Positions 26,015-34,134 of a DNA stretch of 54,059 nt are shown here, piece by piece; the first letter of the stretch is position 1; each line of letters begins with the position of its first letter. The notes below the pieces were generated by a model. That model saw only the letters and a list, made by a program, of their open reading frames with translations. It ran no database searches and had not been told where the DNA came from. Source of the stretch: Oscillospiraceae bacterium. Lineage in GTDB: Bacteria > Bacillota > Clostridia > Oscillospirales > Ruminococcaceae. The translations under genes and the position numbers were made by a program. The stretch lies in assembly GCA_017481565.1 (NCBI GenBank), contig JAFUOZ010000035.1, forward strand, positions 1 through 54,059. The letters run 5' to 3'.

Positions 26015-26062
26015 TTTTCCAATCCGCATTTTTTGATCGGAAATATTTAATTTATAAAAATA

Positions 26063-26106
26063 AAAGCTGCCGCATGGATTATTTAGTCCGTGCGGCAGCT
26101 TTATTT
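26063..26106 (+). terminator. Terminator of the ABC exporter operon
   Basis: AAAGCTGCCGCATGGA pairs with TCCGTGCGGCAGCTTT, a very stable stem with a T-rich tail. Confidence 0.93.
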
Positions 26107-26116
26107 GACATAGGGT

Positions 26117-26154
26117 AAAAAGCAGTCACGTTTGGCAGTGACTGCTTTTTTATT
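26117..26154 (+). terminator. Second tandem terminator hairpin
   Basis: AAGCAGTCAC pairs with GTGACTGCTT, followed by TTTTTT. No gene lies between the two hairpins. Confidence 0.85.
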
Positions 26155-26264
26155 TACCAATATTGTGTTACATGTAAGTCAATAGCTTTACTTTGAGTAC
26201 AGACTATTTTTATTTATAACGGTATAATATTATTATATTCAAGTATTTGTGAGGTGAAATAATA

Positions 26265-26546
26265 ATGCGTAAAAATGTGGCTTTTAAAAACCATGACAGA
26301 TTTGTGCAATTAGGTATAGCTATTTCATCTTTACGCAAGGTTCGTGGATTATCACAGGAAGCACTTGCCGAAAAGGCAGGAATTAGCCGTTCATTAATAA
26401 GTGTAATAGAATCTCCGAATACAGCAAACAGCTTTTCCCTGGAAACTTTATTTGATATTGCAGATGCGCTTGGTGTATCTCCGGCTGACCTTTTTACTGC
26501 TTCTCTTTTTCCTGATGATATCATTCACAGTACAGCAAATACATAA
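26265..26546 (+). CDS. XRE-family helix-turn-helix regulator
   Basis: 93 aa, essentially a single lambda-repressor-like HTH. GIAISSLRKVRGLSQEALAEKAG, then ISRSLISVIESPN and the FSLETLFDIADALGVSPADLF segment cover all five helices (about residues 17-80). No effector domain is present. GTGAGGTG lies about 8 nt before ATG 26265. It is flanked by terminators on both sides, so it is a lone regulator. A target cannot be named; the downstream nuclease gene or itself are candidates. Confidence 0.9.
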   Translation: MRKNVAFKNHDRFVQLGIAISSLRKVRGLSQEALAEKAGISRSLISVIESPNTANSFSLETLFDIADALGVSPADLFTASLFPDDIIHSTANT

Positions 26547-26578
26547 AAACTTATTTATATAGTATAGTGTAATTTTTT

Positions 26579-26617
26579 GGACAGTAAAACATCGTTGTTA
26601 CACCTGTCCGTTTTTTT
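26579..26617 (+). terminator. Terminator after the XRE gene
   Basis: GGACAG (26579-26584) pairs with CTGTCC (26604-26609) around a 19-nt loop, then a long T-run. Confidence 0.65.
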
Positions 26618-26683
26618 ACACATGCTATATGATACAATTATCTCAGAGGCAAATCGCATACAATTAAAAGGAGGAAAAACATT

Positions 26684-27811
26684 ATGCGAAAAATCAAAAA
26701 TTCTGTTCTGTGTCTGATAACGGCGGTAGGTCTTATATTTAACCTTACCGTAATGCCCGTATCGGCTGCGGACAAAAAGACTGTCACACTGAAAAATCTC
26801 CCTGCCTATTCGGGAGAAGCCTATGTGGAGCTTAATGATAATATCCCCGGCTTCTCAAAATCACAGCTTACCCAAAAAAGCTATGAAAAATACAGCAAGC
26901 AGGATAAGCTGGGACGATGCGGCACAGCGTCAGCAAATCTCAGCACCGATACAATGCCCACAGAGGAACGTGGTTCAATAGGCGCGGTAAAGCCTACAGG
27001 CTGGCATACTGTCAAATATGATATCGTGGACGGAAAATATCTTTATAACCGCTGTCATCTTATCGGCTATCAGCTTTCGGGAGAAAATGCAAACGAGGAA
27101 AATCTTATAACAGGCACACGCTATATGAACACCGAAGGTATGCTTCCATTTGAAAATATGGTTGCAGATTATATCGAGGATACGGGAAATCATGTGCTTT
27201 ACAGAGTGACCCCTGTATTCAAGGGAAACAACCTGCTTGCAAGCGGCGTACAGATGGAAGCATATTCCGTTGAGGATAATGGCAAGGGTATCTGCTTCAA
27301 TGTATACTGCTATAATGTTCAGCCGGGTATAGAGATTGATTATTCTGACGGAGACAGTGAGCTTATCGATAAAACTGTCAGCTCAATAAAGCTCAGCTAC
27401 AGCAAATATACTCTTAAAGCAGGCAATTCAAAGACATTTACCGTTTCGGTTTCTCCAAGCTCCGCAAAAAGCACAAAAATCACATGGTATTCAAGCAATA
27501 CCAAGGTCGCTACAGTAAACAGTAAGGGCAAGGTCACTGCGAAAAAAGCAGGAACAGCAACTATCACTGCAAAGACAGAAAACGGTCTTAAAGCGACTTG
27601 TAAAATAACCGTTACAGAAAACACTTCTTCAAAAGTATCCACATCATCTTCAAAGACTACATATATACTGAACACCAATACAAAGAAATTCCATTATCCT
27701 TCCTGTTCATCAGTTGATGATATGAAGGAAAGCAACAAAAAGCCTGTCAGCTGTTCCCGTGAAGAAGTAATATCTGACGGATATGTTCCCTGCAAGAGAT
27801 GCAATCCATAA
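26684..27811 (+). CDS. Secreted DNA/RNA non-specific endonuclease with Ig-like domain
   Basis: 375 aa. A signal peptide (about 1-29) is followed by a nuclease domain of the streptococcal DNase/Endonuclea_NS_2 type (about 35-225). It has GWHTVKYDIVDGKYLYNRCH, then LIGYQLSGENANEENLITGT, with the general-base His in YNRCHLIGYQL and metal-binding Asn in ANEENLITGT. A bacterial Ig-like Big_2 domain follows (about 228-308; SIKLSYSKYTLKAGNSKTF and GTATITAKTENGLKATCKI). The C-terminal module (about 325-375), YILNTNTKKFHYPSC with C-x-x-C in PCKRCNP, is common on such nucleases and probably binds metal. It likely degrades extracellular DNA. AGGAGG precedes ATG 26684. Confidence 0.92.
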   Translation: MRKIKNSVLCLITAVGLIFNLTVMPVSAADKKTVTLKNLPAYSGEAYVELNDNIPGFSKSQLTQKSYEKYSKQDKLGRCGTASANLSTDTMPTEERGSIGAVKPTGWHTVKYDIVDGKYLYNRCHLIGYQLSGENANEENLITGTRYMNTEGMLPFENMVADYIEDTGNHVLYRVTPVFKGNNLLASGVQMEAYSVEDNGKGICFNVYCYNVQPGIEIDYSDGDSELIDKTVSSIKLSYSKYTLKAGNSKTFTVSVSPSSAKSTKITWYSSNTKVATVNSKGKVTAKKAGTATITAKTENGLKATCKITVTENTSSKVSTSSSKTTYILNTNTKKFHYPSCSSVDDMKESNKKPVSCSREEVISDGYVPCKRCNP

Positions 27812-27840
27812 ATACAACCAACTGCTGATCAAATATTTTT

Positions 27841-27878
27841 CAGACAGTGCCGCATGAAAAAATGCGGCGCTGTTTTTT
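27841..27878 (+). terminator. Terminator of the nuclease gene
   Basis: CAGTGCCGCAT pairs with ATGCGGCGCTG, followed by seven T. Confidence 0.93.
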
Positions 27879-27917
27879 TGCGGCTCATCACAAACTGTCT
27901 TATTGTGCATTGATAAG

Positions 27918-27948
27918 GTGATATTTCAGAAATAAGCCGCATATATAT
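27918..27948 (+). promoter_or_regulatory. Possible sporulation sigma-E-type promoter
   Basis: GTGATATT (ATATT at 27921-27925), 14-nt spacer, then CATATATA at 27940. This is close to the sigma-E consensus (kmATATT, 13-15 nt, CATAcanT). No sigma-A promoter is seen here. Weak on its own; it fits the SpoIID-like gene downstream. Confidence 0.35.
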
Positions 27949-28070
27949 TCAGTGACGGTATTTTCCGACGGTATATCGGAAGATGAACGTATCAGCCTGT
28001 CGCTTGCGGGCGGCAGGTCATGAAATCGCTGAAAGGCGGTCAATTATAAGATCGGAGGTAACATCTTATT

Positions 28071-29036
28071 ATGCAGAACAAGGAAAATCTCAACAACATG
28101 GCAAGACGCTACAAGGATGAGATGATGAAGCTCTACAGAAGCACCTCGCCGGGACAGAATACGGTAAGACAGGGTGCAGGCGCATCGGTGGGAATGACAC
28201 CTGTATGCAATGGGGATAAGTGCAAATTCATGCCCCCCGAGGATATCATTGCGGATATTCCCACAACGCTCCCCAGCTTCGGCGGTACTCCCGTATTATC
28301 ACCCGAAGAGGCGGCAGCCGTTCAGACACCCAGTCTTGCTTCAAGCGGTGCAGTAAATTTTGATTATAATACAGAGGGGCAGAATATGGAAAACGGTCAG
28401 AATATGAACTCGGCAGGTCAGAGGATCTATGTTCCCTATGCGGATAACAATCTCAGCTCGGACAGCTTCGGAGGAATTTATATCAATCCTCTTCCCGACA
28501 GCTCACAGACCTCAGATAATACGGGACAGTCCTCAATGACTACCGAAATTCTCCCCGATTTCGAGCTTCCTCCCGATCTTGATGAGGATACCGACCTTTC
28601 CAATTCCTCACGAATGGGAGGCTTTTTAGGGGGATATATCATTTCGCCTATCTGGCAGAATCTTACGGGAGACAACGGCTGGGGCTATCTGCAGTTTGAG
28701 GTCACCACAGGCTCTCTTGGCAATCCCGTACAGAATGCGACAGTTGTAGTATCAAGATATGTAAGAGGCCGTCTTGTGCTTTCGAGAATACTCAAAACAG
28801 GTCTTAACGGTCTTACCAGAATTGCTGTTCTTCCTGCTCCAAGATATTATTACAATCCCTTCAGACCCAATCAGGGCAGACCCTTTGCCGAATACAGAGC
28901 GTCGGTCTATGCAAATAATTATTATCCTGTCTATAATATTTCTCTTATGATATACTGCGGTGTAAAGAGCGTTCAGCCTGTTGATATGGTGCCTGTTCCT
29001 CAGTATCCCAATCCCGGTATCCAGCCCAGAAGCTAA
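28071..29036 (+). CDS. Hypothetical Pro/Ser-rich protein with C-terminal beta domain
   Basis: 321 aa, no signal peptide. Residues 1-190 are low-complexity (Asn, Ser, Gln, Pro, Gly) with a short Cys pair in MTPVCNGDKCKFMPPE. Residues about 195-315 form a compact domain: GWGYLQFEVTTGSLGNPVQN, then ATVVVSRYVRGRLVLSRIL and a Tyr/Pro-rich end. It resembles a carboxypeptidase-regulatory-like or CnaB-type sandwich and ends in PVPQYPNPGIQPRS. The following gene begins 10 nt downstream. CGGAGGT lies 9 nt before ATG. The first gene of a three-gene unit, it may be a spore- or wall-surface protein, but this is inference. Confidence 0.65.
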   Translation: MQNKENLNNMARRYKDEMMKLYRSTSPGQNTVRQGAGASVGMTPVCNGDKCKFMPPEDIIADIPTTLPSFGGTPVLSPEEAAAVQTPSLASSGAVNFDYNTEGQNMENGQNMNSAGQRIYVPYADNNLSSDSFGGIYINPLPDSSQTSDNTGQSSMTTEILPDFELPPDLDEDTDLSNSSRMGGFLGGYIISPIWQNLTGDNGWGYLQFEVTTGSLGNPVQNATVVVSRYVRGRLVLSRILKTGLNGLTRIAVLPAPRYYYNPFRPNQGRPFAEYRASVYANNYYPVYNISLMIYCGVKSVQPVDMVPVPQYPNPGIQPRS

Positions 29037-29045
29037 GGAGGATAA

Positions 29046-30443
29046 GTGACAGGAACACCCTACATTCCCGAAAAGATCACGGTACATCTGGGAGCGCCTT
29101 CCGATAAGTCCGCTCCCAATGTGACCCTTGATTTCCCCGATTATATTGCAAATGTAGCGTCAAGCGAGCTGTTTCCCACATGGCCCGAAACGGCTTTAAG
29201 GGCGAATATTTACGCTATCGTAAGCTTTGCCCTTAACCGTATCTATACTGAATGGTATCGTTCAAGAGGTTATGATTTTGACATAACCTCAACCACTCAG
29301 TACGATCAGGCGTTTGTGAACGACCGTACTATCTATCAGTCGGTGGAACAGCTTGCAGATGAGCTTTTCAATGATTATGTGGTAAAGCAGGGACAGATAA
29401 ATCCCTACTTTACCGCCTATTGCGACGGCAGACAGGTACAGTGCGACGGTCTGACCCAGTGGGGAACGGTGGAGCTTGCCGAAAAAGGCTATCTGCCCTA
29501 TGAAATGCTGCAATATTTCTACGGAAATGATATTGACATCGTGAAAAATGCTCCCGTAAGAGAAAATATCCCATCCTATGGGGGAACACCTCTTGAATAC
29601 GGCTCGGCAGGTCCCGATGTTGCGCTTATGCAGACAAAGCTCAACAGGATATCAAAAAATTATCCGGCGATAAACAAAATAAATCCCGTTTCGGGAATAA
29701 TGTATGCGGATACGGAAAATGCAGTCAGGACCTTTCAGTCTACCTTCGGCTTAAAGCCAACAGGGATCATCGACAAAGCCACATGGTATAAGATAAGCTA
29801 TATCTATGCGGCTGTAAAAAAGCTTGCGGAGCTTGATTCGGAGGGGGTACTGCTTGAAGAGATACCCCTGAATTTTTCCGATGTTATACAAAAGGGCGAT
29901 ACAGGCTTCCGTGTACGTCATCTGCAATATTATCTTGCGGTGATCGGTCAGTATTATAAGTATGTTGACCCTGTTGACATTACAGGCAATTTCGGAGAAA
30001 TGACGGAAAATTCGGTAAAAAGCTTTCAGAGGGTATACGGTCTGCCCGAAACGGGCGTAGTTGACCGTGACACATGGCAGGATATTTACCGTGCCTATGC
30101 GGGAATAGTGGAAAATGCTCCCGTAAGCACAGGAGGAGAAAGCCTGCCCCTTTATCCCAATGTAGTTCTCCGTGAGGGTATGACAAGCGAATATGTAAAG
30201 GTGATGCAGGAATATCTTACATATATCCACAGGTCATATCCCGAAATTCCCGAGGTAAGCGCAACGGGATATTACGGTCCCATAACGAAAAATGCTGTGA
30301 CCCTTTTCCAGCAGCGCTTCGGACTTGAACCTACGGGCACTGTAAATGCAAATACATGGAATGAGATATCCTCGGTATATTCAGATCTGTATTACGGCTA
30401 TGTGAAAAAGCCGGGGCAGAATCCGGGATATACCATAACATAA
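29046..30443 (+). CDS. SpoIID-like protein with three peptidoglycan-binding domains
   Basis: 465 aa, GTG start preceded by AAGGAGG. The N-terminal 150 residues resemble the SpoIID/LytB domain: IANVASSELFPTWPETALRA then NIYAIVSFALNRIYTEWYR, and CDGLTQWGTVELAEKGYLPYE; SpoIID is a lytic transglycosylase. Three PG_binding_1 domains follow at about 185-255, 280-355 and 370-450, each with the AVRTFQSTFGLKPTGIIDKATW pattern. No signal peptide is present, so it may act inside a developing spore or be exported by another route. The gene pair seems to form a cortex or wall remodelling unit. The stop is 10 nt before the next GTG. Confidence 0.8.
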   Translation: MTGTPYIPEKITVHLGAPSDKSAPNVTLDFPDYIANVASSELFPTWPETALRANIYAIVSFALNRIYTEWYRSRGYDFDITSTTQYDQAFVNDRTIYQSVEQLADELFNDYVVKQGQINPYFTAYCDGRQVQCDGLTQWGTVELAEKGYLPYEMLQYFYGNDIDIVKNAPVRENIPSYGGTPLEYGSAGPDVALMQTKLNRISKNYPAINKINPVSGIMYADTENAVRTFQSTFGLKPTGIIDKATWYKISYIYAAVKKLAELDSEGVLLEEIPLNFSDVIQKGDTGFRVRHLQYYLAVIGQYYKYVDPVDITGNFGEMTENSVKSFQRVYGLPETGVVDRDTWQDIYRAYAGIVENAPVSTGGESLPLYPNVVLREGMTSEYVKVMQEYLTYIHRSYPEIPEVSATGYYGPITKNAVTLFQQRFGLEPTGTVNANTWNEISSVYSDLYYGYVKKPGQNPGYTIT

Positions 30444-30453
30444 GGAGCTGAGT

Positions 30454-31002
30454 GTGAATTATTCCGACAATGAAAAAAAGCTCCACATAAGAGAGCTTCA
30501 GAGCTATTTAAGAACAATTTCATTTTATAACCCTGCGATACCCCGACTTATCCCCGACGGCTTCTATAACGAGGAGACACGGGCGGCGGTAAGGCTTTTT
30601 CAGAATGAATACGGTCTGCCTGTAACGGGGGAGACCGACTCTGTAACATGGGACGAAATATATAAAATATATCTGAAAGCGGAGGAATATCTGGGAGCGG
30701 CTATCGGTATAATGCCCTTTTCGGGCGGCATACTGAAAACGGGAGAAAGCGGAGCGGCTGTATATATGCTGCAGATAATGCTGTGGGAGATAGCACAGCT
30801 GTTTCACGGTTTTCCCTCACCGAAGATCACGGGAATATATGACGAGCCTACCGTAAAAGCGGTCCGGAAGATACAGTCCGCTTATGGTGAAAAGCCTACG
30901 GGCGAAACGGATATTTTTCTCTGGAACAAGATAACGGAAATGTTTAATCAATTCGCAGTTGATCAATTCGCAGTTGATCAATTCGCAATGCGCAATGCGT
31001 AA
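30454..31002 (+). CDS. Peptidoglycan-binding-domain protein; C-terminus built from a repeat
   Basis: 182 aa, GTG start after AAGGAGCTGA. It has two PG_binding_1 domains (about 5-72 and 90-165; AVRLFQNEYGLPVTGETDSVTW and AVRKIQSAYGEKPTGETDIFLW). The last 20 residues, starting NQFAVDQFAVDQF and ending MRNA, are not protein-family sequence. They are encoded by the 7-bp repeat array that begins at 30949, and the stop codon TAA lies inside the array. The original C-terminus was thus probably replaced. No catalytic domain is present, so it is probably an accessory wall-binding partner of the SpoIID-like protein. Confidence 0.75.
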   Translation: MNYSDNEKKLHIRELQSYLRTISFYNPAIPRLIPDGFYNEETRAAVRLFQNEYGLPVTGETDSVTWDEIYKIYLKAEEYLGAAIGIMPFSGGILKTGESGAAVYMLQIMLWEIAQLFHGFPSPKITGIYDEPTVKAVRKIQSAYGEKPTGETDIFLWNKITEMFNQFAVDQFAVDQFAMRNA

Positions 31003-31015
31003 TGCGCAATTAATT
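30949..31015. repeat. 7-bp (A/C)ATT(G/A)CG repeat array, left arm
   Basis: Read on the minus strand: AATTGCG, CATTACG, CATTGCG, CATTGCG, then AATTGATCAACTGCG twice. It mirrors the right arm and encodes the stop of the peptidoglycan-binding gene. Confidence 0.85.
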
Positions 31016-31020
31016 ATGGA

Positions 31021-31070
31021 AAAAGGACTTTTGTCGGATATTCTCATATCTGACAGAAGTCCTTTTTGTG
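31021..31070. terminator. Bidirectional terminator between the repeat arms
   Basis: AAAAGGACTTTTGTCGGATAT pairs with ATATCTGACAGAAGTCCTTTT, with T-runs on both strands. It serves the + peptidoglycan-binding gene and possibly the - FAD gene. Confidence 0.85.
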
Positions 31071-31090
31071 AAATCATGTATTTATAGTTA

Positions 31091-31168
31091 CGAATTAATA
31101 ATTGCGAATTGCGAATTACGCATTGCGAATTGCGAATTGCGCATTGCGAATTACGCATTACGCATTGT
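31091..31168. repeat. 7-bp (A/C)ATT(G/A)CG tandem array, right arm
   Basis: About ten consecutive 7-mers (AATTGCG, AATTGCG, AATTACG, CATTGCG, and so on) with strict 7-bp period. It is inverted relative to the left arm and encodes the stop codon of the FAD oxidoreductase gene. Confidence 0.9.
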
Positions 31169-32741
31169 CAAACCTTGCCATAACAGCGGCGGCGCATTTT
31201 ATACCGTCAACGGCGGCGGACATTATTCCCCCTGCATAGCCTGCGCCCTCTCCGCAGGGATAAAAGCCTGTTTTTCCGATAGCCTGACAATCCTCACGGC
31301 GTGTTATCCTTACGGGAGATGATGTACGTGTTTCGGGAGCTGTAAGCACTGCTCCCCTGTCTCCCCAGCACTGCATTTTCCGTGAAAATACTCCGATACC
31401 CTCTTTCATCATGTCGGTAATGTATGGGGTCAGGAATTTATTGAAATCGCATGGACGCACTCCGCATGCGTATGTAGGAGCAACAGAAGGAGAAGCTATA
31501 GAGACATTTCCGTCAAGAAATGCTCCCACAGTAAGTGCAGGCGCTTCATATCCTCCCGAAGCGGAATATGCCCTCTGCTCGATCTGACGGGCAAAGGCTA
31601 CCCCGTCAAGAGGATCATTTCCGAAATCCTCGGGAGAAACCGACACCACCAGCGCCGCATTTGCATTTTTTCCGTCACGGGCAAACTCGCTCATTCCGTT
31701 GGTGACGATAGTTTTTTCTTCGCTCTGTGCAGGCACAACCGTTCCGCCGGGGCACATACAGAAGGTATATACCGCTCTTCCGTTCTTTCGGTAGGAAAGC
31801 TGATACTCACCCTGCGGAAGTGACGGATCATCGGCATATTTTCCGTACAGACTGTAATTTACCGATTCCTGTGTATGCTCTATCCTTGCACCGCAGGAAA
31901 AAGGCTTTGCTTCCAGTACAAGTCCTTTTCTGCAGAAAAGCTCAAAGGTATCCCTTGCGCTGTGTCCGACAGCGGCGATCACTGCCGATGCGGGATATTC
32001 CGTACCGTTTGCCGTTACCGAAGCTATTTTGTCTCCCGAAAAGGAAATATCGGTTATTTTGCTGTTAAAGTGTACCTCGCCCCCAAGCCCGATAATACGC
32101 ATACGTATACGCTTTACGATATCACGGAGCTTATCCGTTCCGATGTGGGGCTTTGCCTTTGTGAGTATTTCATCGGGAGCGCCCATTTCATGAAGCTTTT
32201 CAAGTACGTGTCTGCATAGGGGATCGCTTATCCTCGTTGTAAGCTTTCCGTCCGAGAAGGTGCCTGCGCCGCCCTCTCCGAACTGTACATTCGTTTCCTC
32301 GTCAAAGGCTTTGTTATGCCAGAAATTATTTACTGCCGCTGTTCTGCTGTCAACATCTGCGCCCCTTTCAAAAACTATGGGACGATATCCGTATTCCGCA
32401 AGTGTAAGTGCGGCGAACATTCCCGCAGGACCGAAGCCTGCAACAACTATTCTGCCCGAAGGCTTTTCGCTGCCGATAACAGGGGAAAAGGGAGTATACA
32501 GAACAGGCGAACATTCCTTTATCCGTGCGCAGAGACGTTTTTCCATACCCTCGGGAAGCTCCAGCCAAACTGATGCTACAAGGTGGATATTTTCTCTTTT
32601 CCGTGCGTCAAGGGATATCTTATGCACTCCCGACCGTATAACGCTTTCAGGCTTTACCGAAAGCTTTTTCAGGGCGGCAGCGGTTATAGCGCCCTCGTCG
32701 GAGCCTACAGGGGATTTTATCCCCGATATTATTATTGCCAT
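31158..32741 (-). CDS. FAD-dependent oxidoreductase (COG2509-like)
   Basis: 527 aa. After about 90 residues with a BFD-like N-terminal domain comes a Rossmann dinucleotide motif, VVAGFGPAGMFAALTLAEYG, and the HI0933/GidA-like FAD frame: FGEGGAGTFSDGKLTTRIS, then PHIGTDKLRDIVK, and the C-terminal GKTGFYPCGEGAGYAGGIM. This is the uncharacterised FAD-dependent dehydrogenase family found next to cell-wall and c-di-AMP genes in Clostridia. The substrate is unknown. AAAGGAG precedes ATG 32741, 38 nt after cdaR, so it probably shares the cdaA operon. The last codons, Asn-Ala-stop, come from the 7-bp repeat. Confidence 0.88.
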   Translation of the reverse strand: MAIIISGIKSPVGSDEGAITAAALKKLSVKPESVIRSGVHKISLDARKRENIHLVASVWLELPEGMEKRLCARIKECSPVLYTPFSPVIGSEKPSGRIVVAGFGPAGMFAALTLAEYGYRPIVFERGADVDSRTAAVNNFWHNKAFDEETNVQFGEGGAGTFSDGKLTTRISDPLCRHVLEKLHEMGAPDEILTKAKPHIGTDKLRDIVKRIRMRIIGLGGEVHFNSKITDISFSGDKIASVTANGTEYPASAVIAAVGHSARDTFELFCRKGLVLEAKPFSCGARIEHTQESVNYSLYGKYADDPSLPQGEYQLSYRKNGRAVYTFCMCPGGTVVPAQSEEKTIVTNGMSEFARDGKNANAALVVSVSPEDFGNDPLDGVAFARQIEQRAYSASGGYEAPALTVGAFLDGNVSIASPSVAPTYACGVRPCDFNKFLTPYITDMMKEGIGVFSRKMQCWGDRGAVLTAPETRTSSPVRITRREDCQAIGKTGFYPCGEGAGYAGGIMSAAVDGIKCAAAVMARFDNA

Positions 32742-32779
32742 TGAAAATTCTCCTTTGCAAGCTGCTTTGGAATGTCCGG

Positions 32780-34117
32780 TTACTCCGTCTTGACCTTGGC
32801 CTGAACATAAACATTAAGAGTAGCAGAGCCTGCATTGATCCATATATCATCGTGATTTGAAATAGTAAAGCTGACAGGCACGATATACGAACCCTCCTGA
32901 TTGCTGAAATCGGAGTTGAGCATATCTATCTGACAGGTAACATCGGTGGAGGTAAGATCGTCTATCACATCATCGGGACCTATAAAATAGGGCATCAGCG
33001 TAGATGTTATAAGCTCAAAGTCATACTGTGAGGGCTTGTTAATTATCTGGATAGTATTTCCTCTGATAGCCACCAGCTTTTTGGAAAGTCCCTCAGAAGG
33101 ACAGGTCACCGTAACGGAGCTTAATCCCGAAAGATTTTCATAGCCGTCGGGCAGGATATTTTCCATACTGAAATTGAAGGTAGTTCCCAGATCCACCTCA
33201 CGCATATTGATAGTACCGATATTTATGCTTGTGATATCCTTTATCTTATCGGAGGGAGCGGCAATTTCAAGAGAATCAGCCGAAAGCTGAAGCTTTTCCC
33301 TGAAGCCGTTCACATCAAAGCCCTCGGGAGCATTTACTATGCTTACCTCCAGAGGCAGACTCTGACGTACATAAACAGGTATCTGCACAGTAAAATCAGT
33401 CTTGTCGTAGGTGATATTTCCGTCTGCTGTTGAGATTATCACGTTGTTATTGTAAAGTACGATATCCTCCGTGGTAAATTCATAGGAGGAGGAAAGGGTC
33501 ACAGGATTTGGTGATGATACTCTTACCTTAACATCGGTAATTGAATCAAGCTGATTTTCGGGACCTGTTATAGATATGGTTTTATCGGATATGATAACAG
33601 GCTCACGGCTCATATATCCGTCAGCGATATTGATGCTGGAATCAAGCTCGGCGGATACTTCAAACTGTCTTGTGATTATCTTTTCAAAGGATACAGTAAT
33701 AAGCTGAGGCTCAATTTTATTGATATCAAAGGTTTTTCCCGTATTGTTCACAAGCTCCAATGGGAGAGTATATTTTCCTGCGGAGGTGATATTCTTAACA
33801 TCAACGGTAAGTGAAAAATCCTCCGAGCTTAAATTACCTATCTGACCTCTGTCTCCCGTGATGAATACGGTAGCGGTCTCCTCTGAAACAGATTCCGCTT
33901 TAAGAGAGTTTGCTTCCGCATAGGTATCTGTCAGGGTTATTTCAACGGGAACATTATATAATGTTCTGCTGATAGTGGGATAAACGCTTATTGAAATAGC
34001 GAACCATATAATAATGGCAAGCACTATTGAAAGGATCTTTGTGGAGGTATTGGTCTTTACCATTGCCGAAAGCTTTTCCTTCATAGCCGCTGTGCCGATA
34101 GAGTCAAAATTCAGCAT
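32780..34117 (-). CDS. cdaR: YbbR-domain c-di-AMP regulator CdaR
   Basis: 445 aa. One N-terminal membrane helix (about 28-50; ILSIVLAIIIWFAISISVYP) precedes four tandem YbbR repeats of about 85-90 residues on the outer face. In each repeat the first strand pattern V-x-x-T-L/V-x-x-x-x-Y/F recurs. CdaR binds and tunes the diadenylate cyclase encoded 17 nt upstream. It starts at ATG 34117 with AAGGAAGG; a second Met at residue 12 is possible. The order cdaA-cdaR is classical, but glmM is absent from the next position. Confidence 0.92.
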   Translation of the reverse strand: MLNFDSIGTAAMKEKLSAMVKTNTSTKILSIVLAIIIWFAISISVYPTISRTLYNVPVEITLTDTYAEANSLKAESVSEETATVFITGDRGQIGNLSSEDFSLTVDVKNITSAGKYTLPLELVNNTGKTFDINKIEPQLITVSFEKIITRQFEVSAELDSSINIADGYMSREPVIISDKTISITGPENQLDSITDVKVRVSSPNPVTLSSSYEFTTEDIVLYNNNVIISTADGNITYDKTDFTVQIPVYVRQSLPLEVSIVNAPEGFDVNGFREKLQLSADSLEIAAPSDKIKDITSINIGTINMREVDLGTTFNFSMENILPDGYENLSGLSSVTVTCPSEGLSKKLVAIRGNTIQIINKPSQYDFELITSTLMPYFIGPDDVIDDLTSTDVTCQIDMLNSDFSNQEGSYIVPVSFTISNHDDIWINAGSATLNVYVQAKVKTE

Positions 34118-34134
34118 ATATGCTCTGCCCTTCC

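Noticed and set aside
25304..26029. 241-codon antisense frame within the ABC permease
   Set aside because: Cys/His-rich nonsense from the reverse of membrane-helix codons.
27950..28070. Possible riboswitch in the leader of the unit at 28071
   Set aside because: GC-rich hairpins are present, but I could not match c-di-GMP, cobalamin or any other class signature.
30949..31168. CRISPR array
   Set aside because: Repeat unit is 7 bp with no spacers; a microsatellite-like tandem array instead.
31068..31322. 84-codon frame with repeated NCELRIA residues
   Set aside because: It is only the translation of the 7-bp repeat array, followed by the antisense of the FAD gene.
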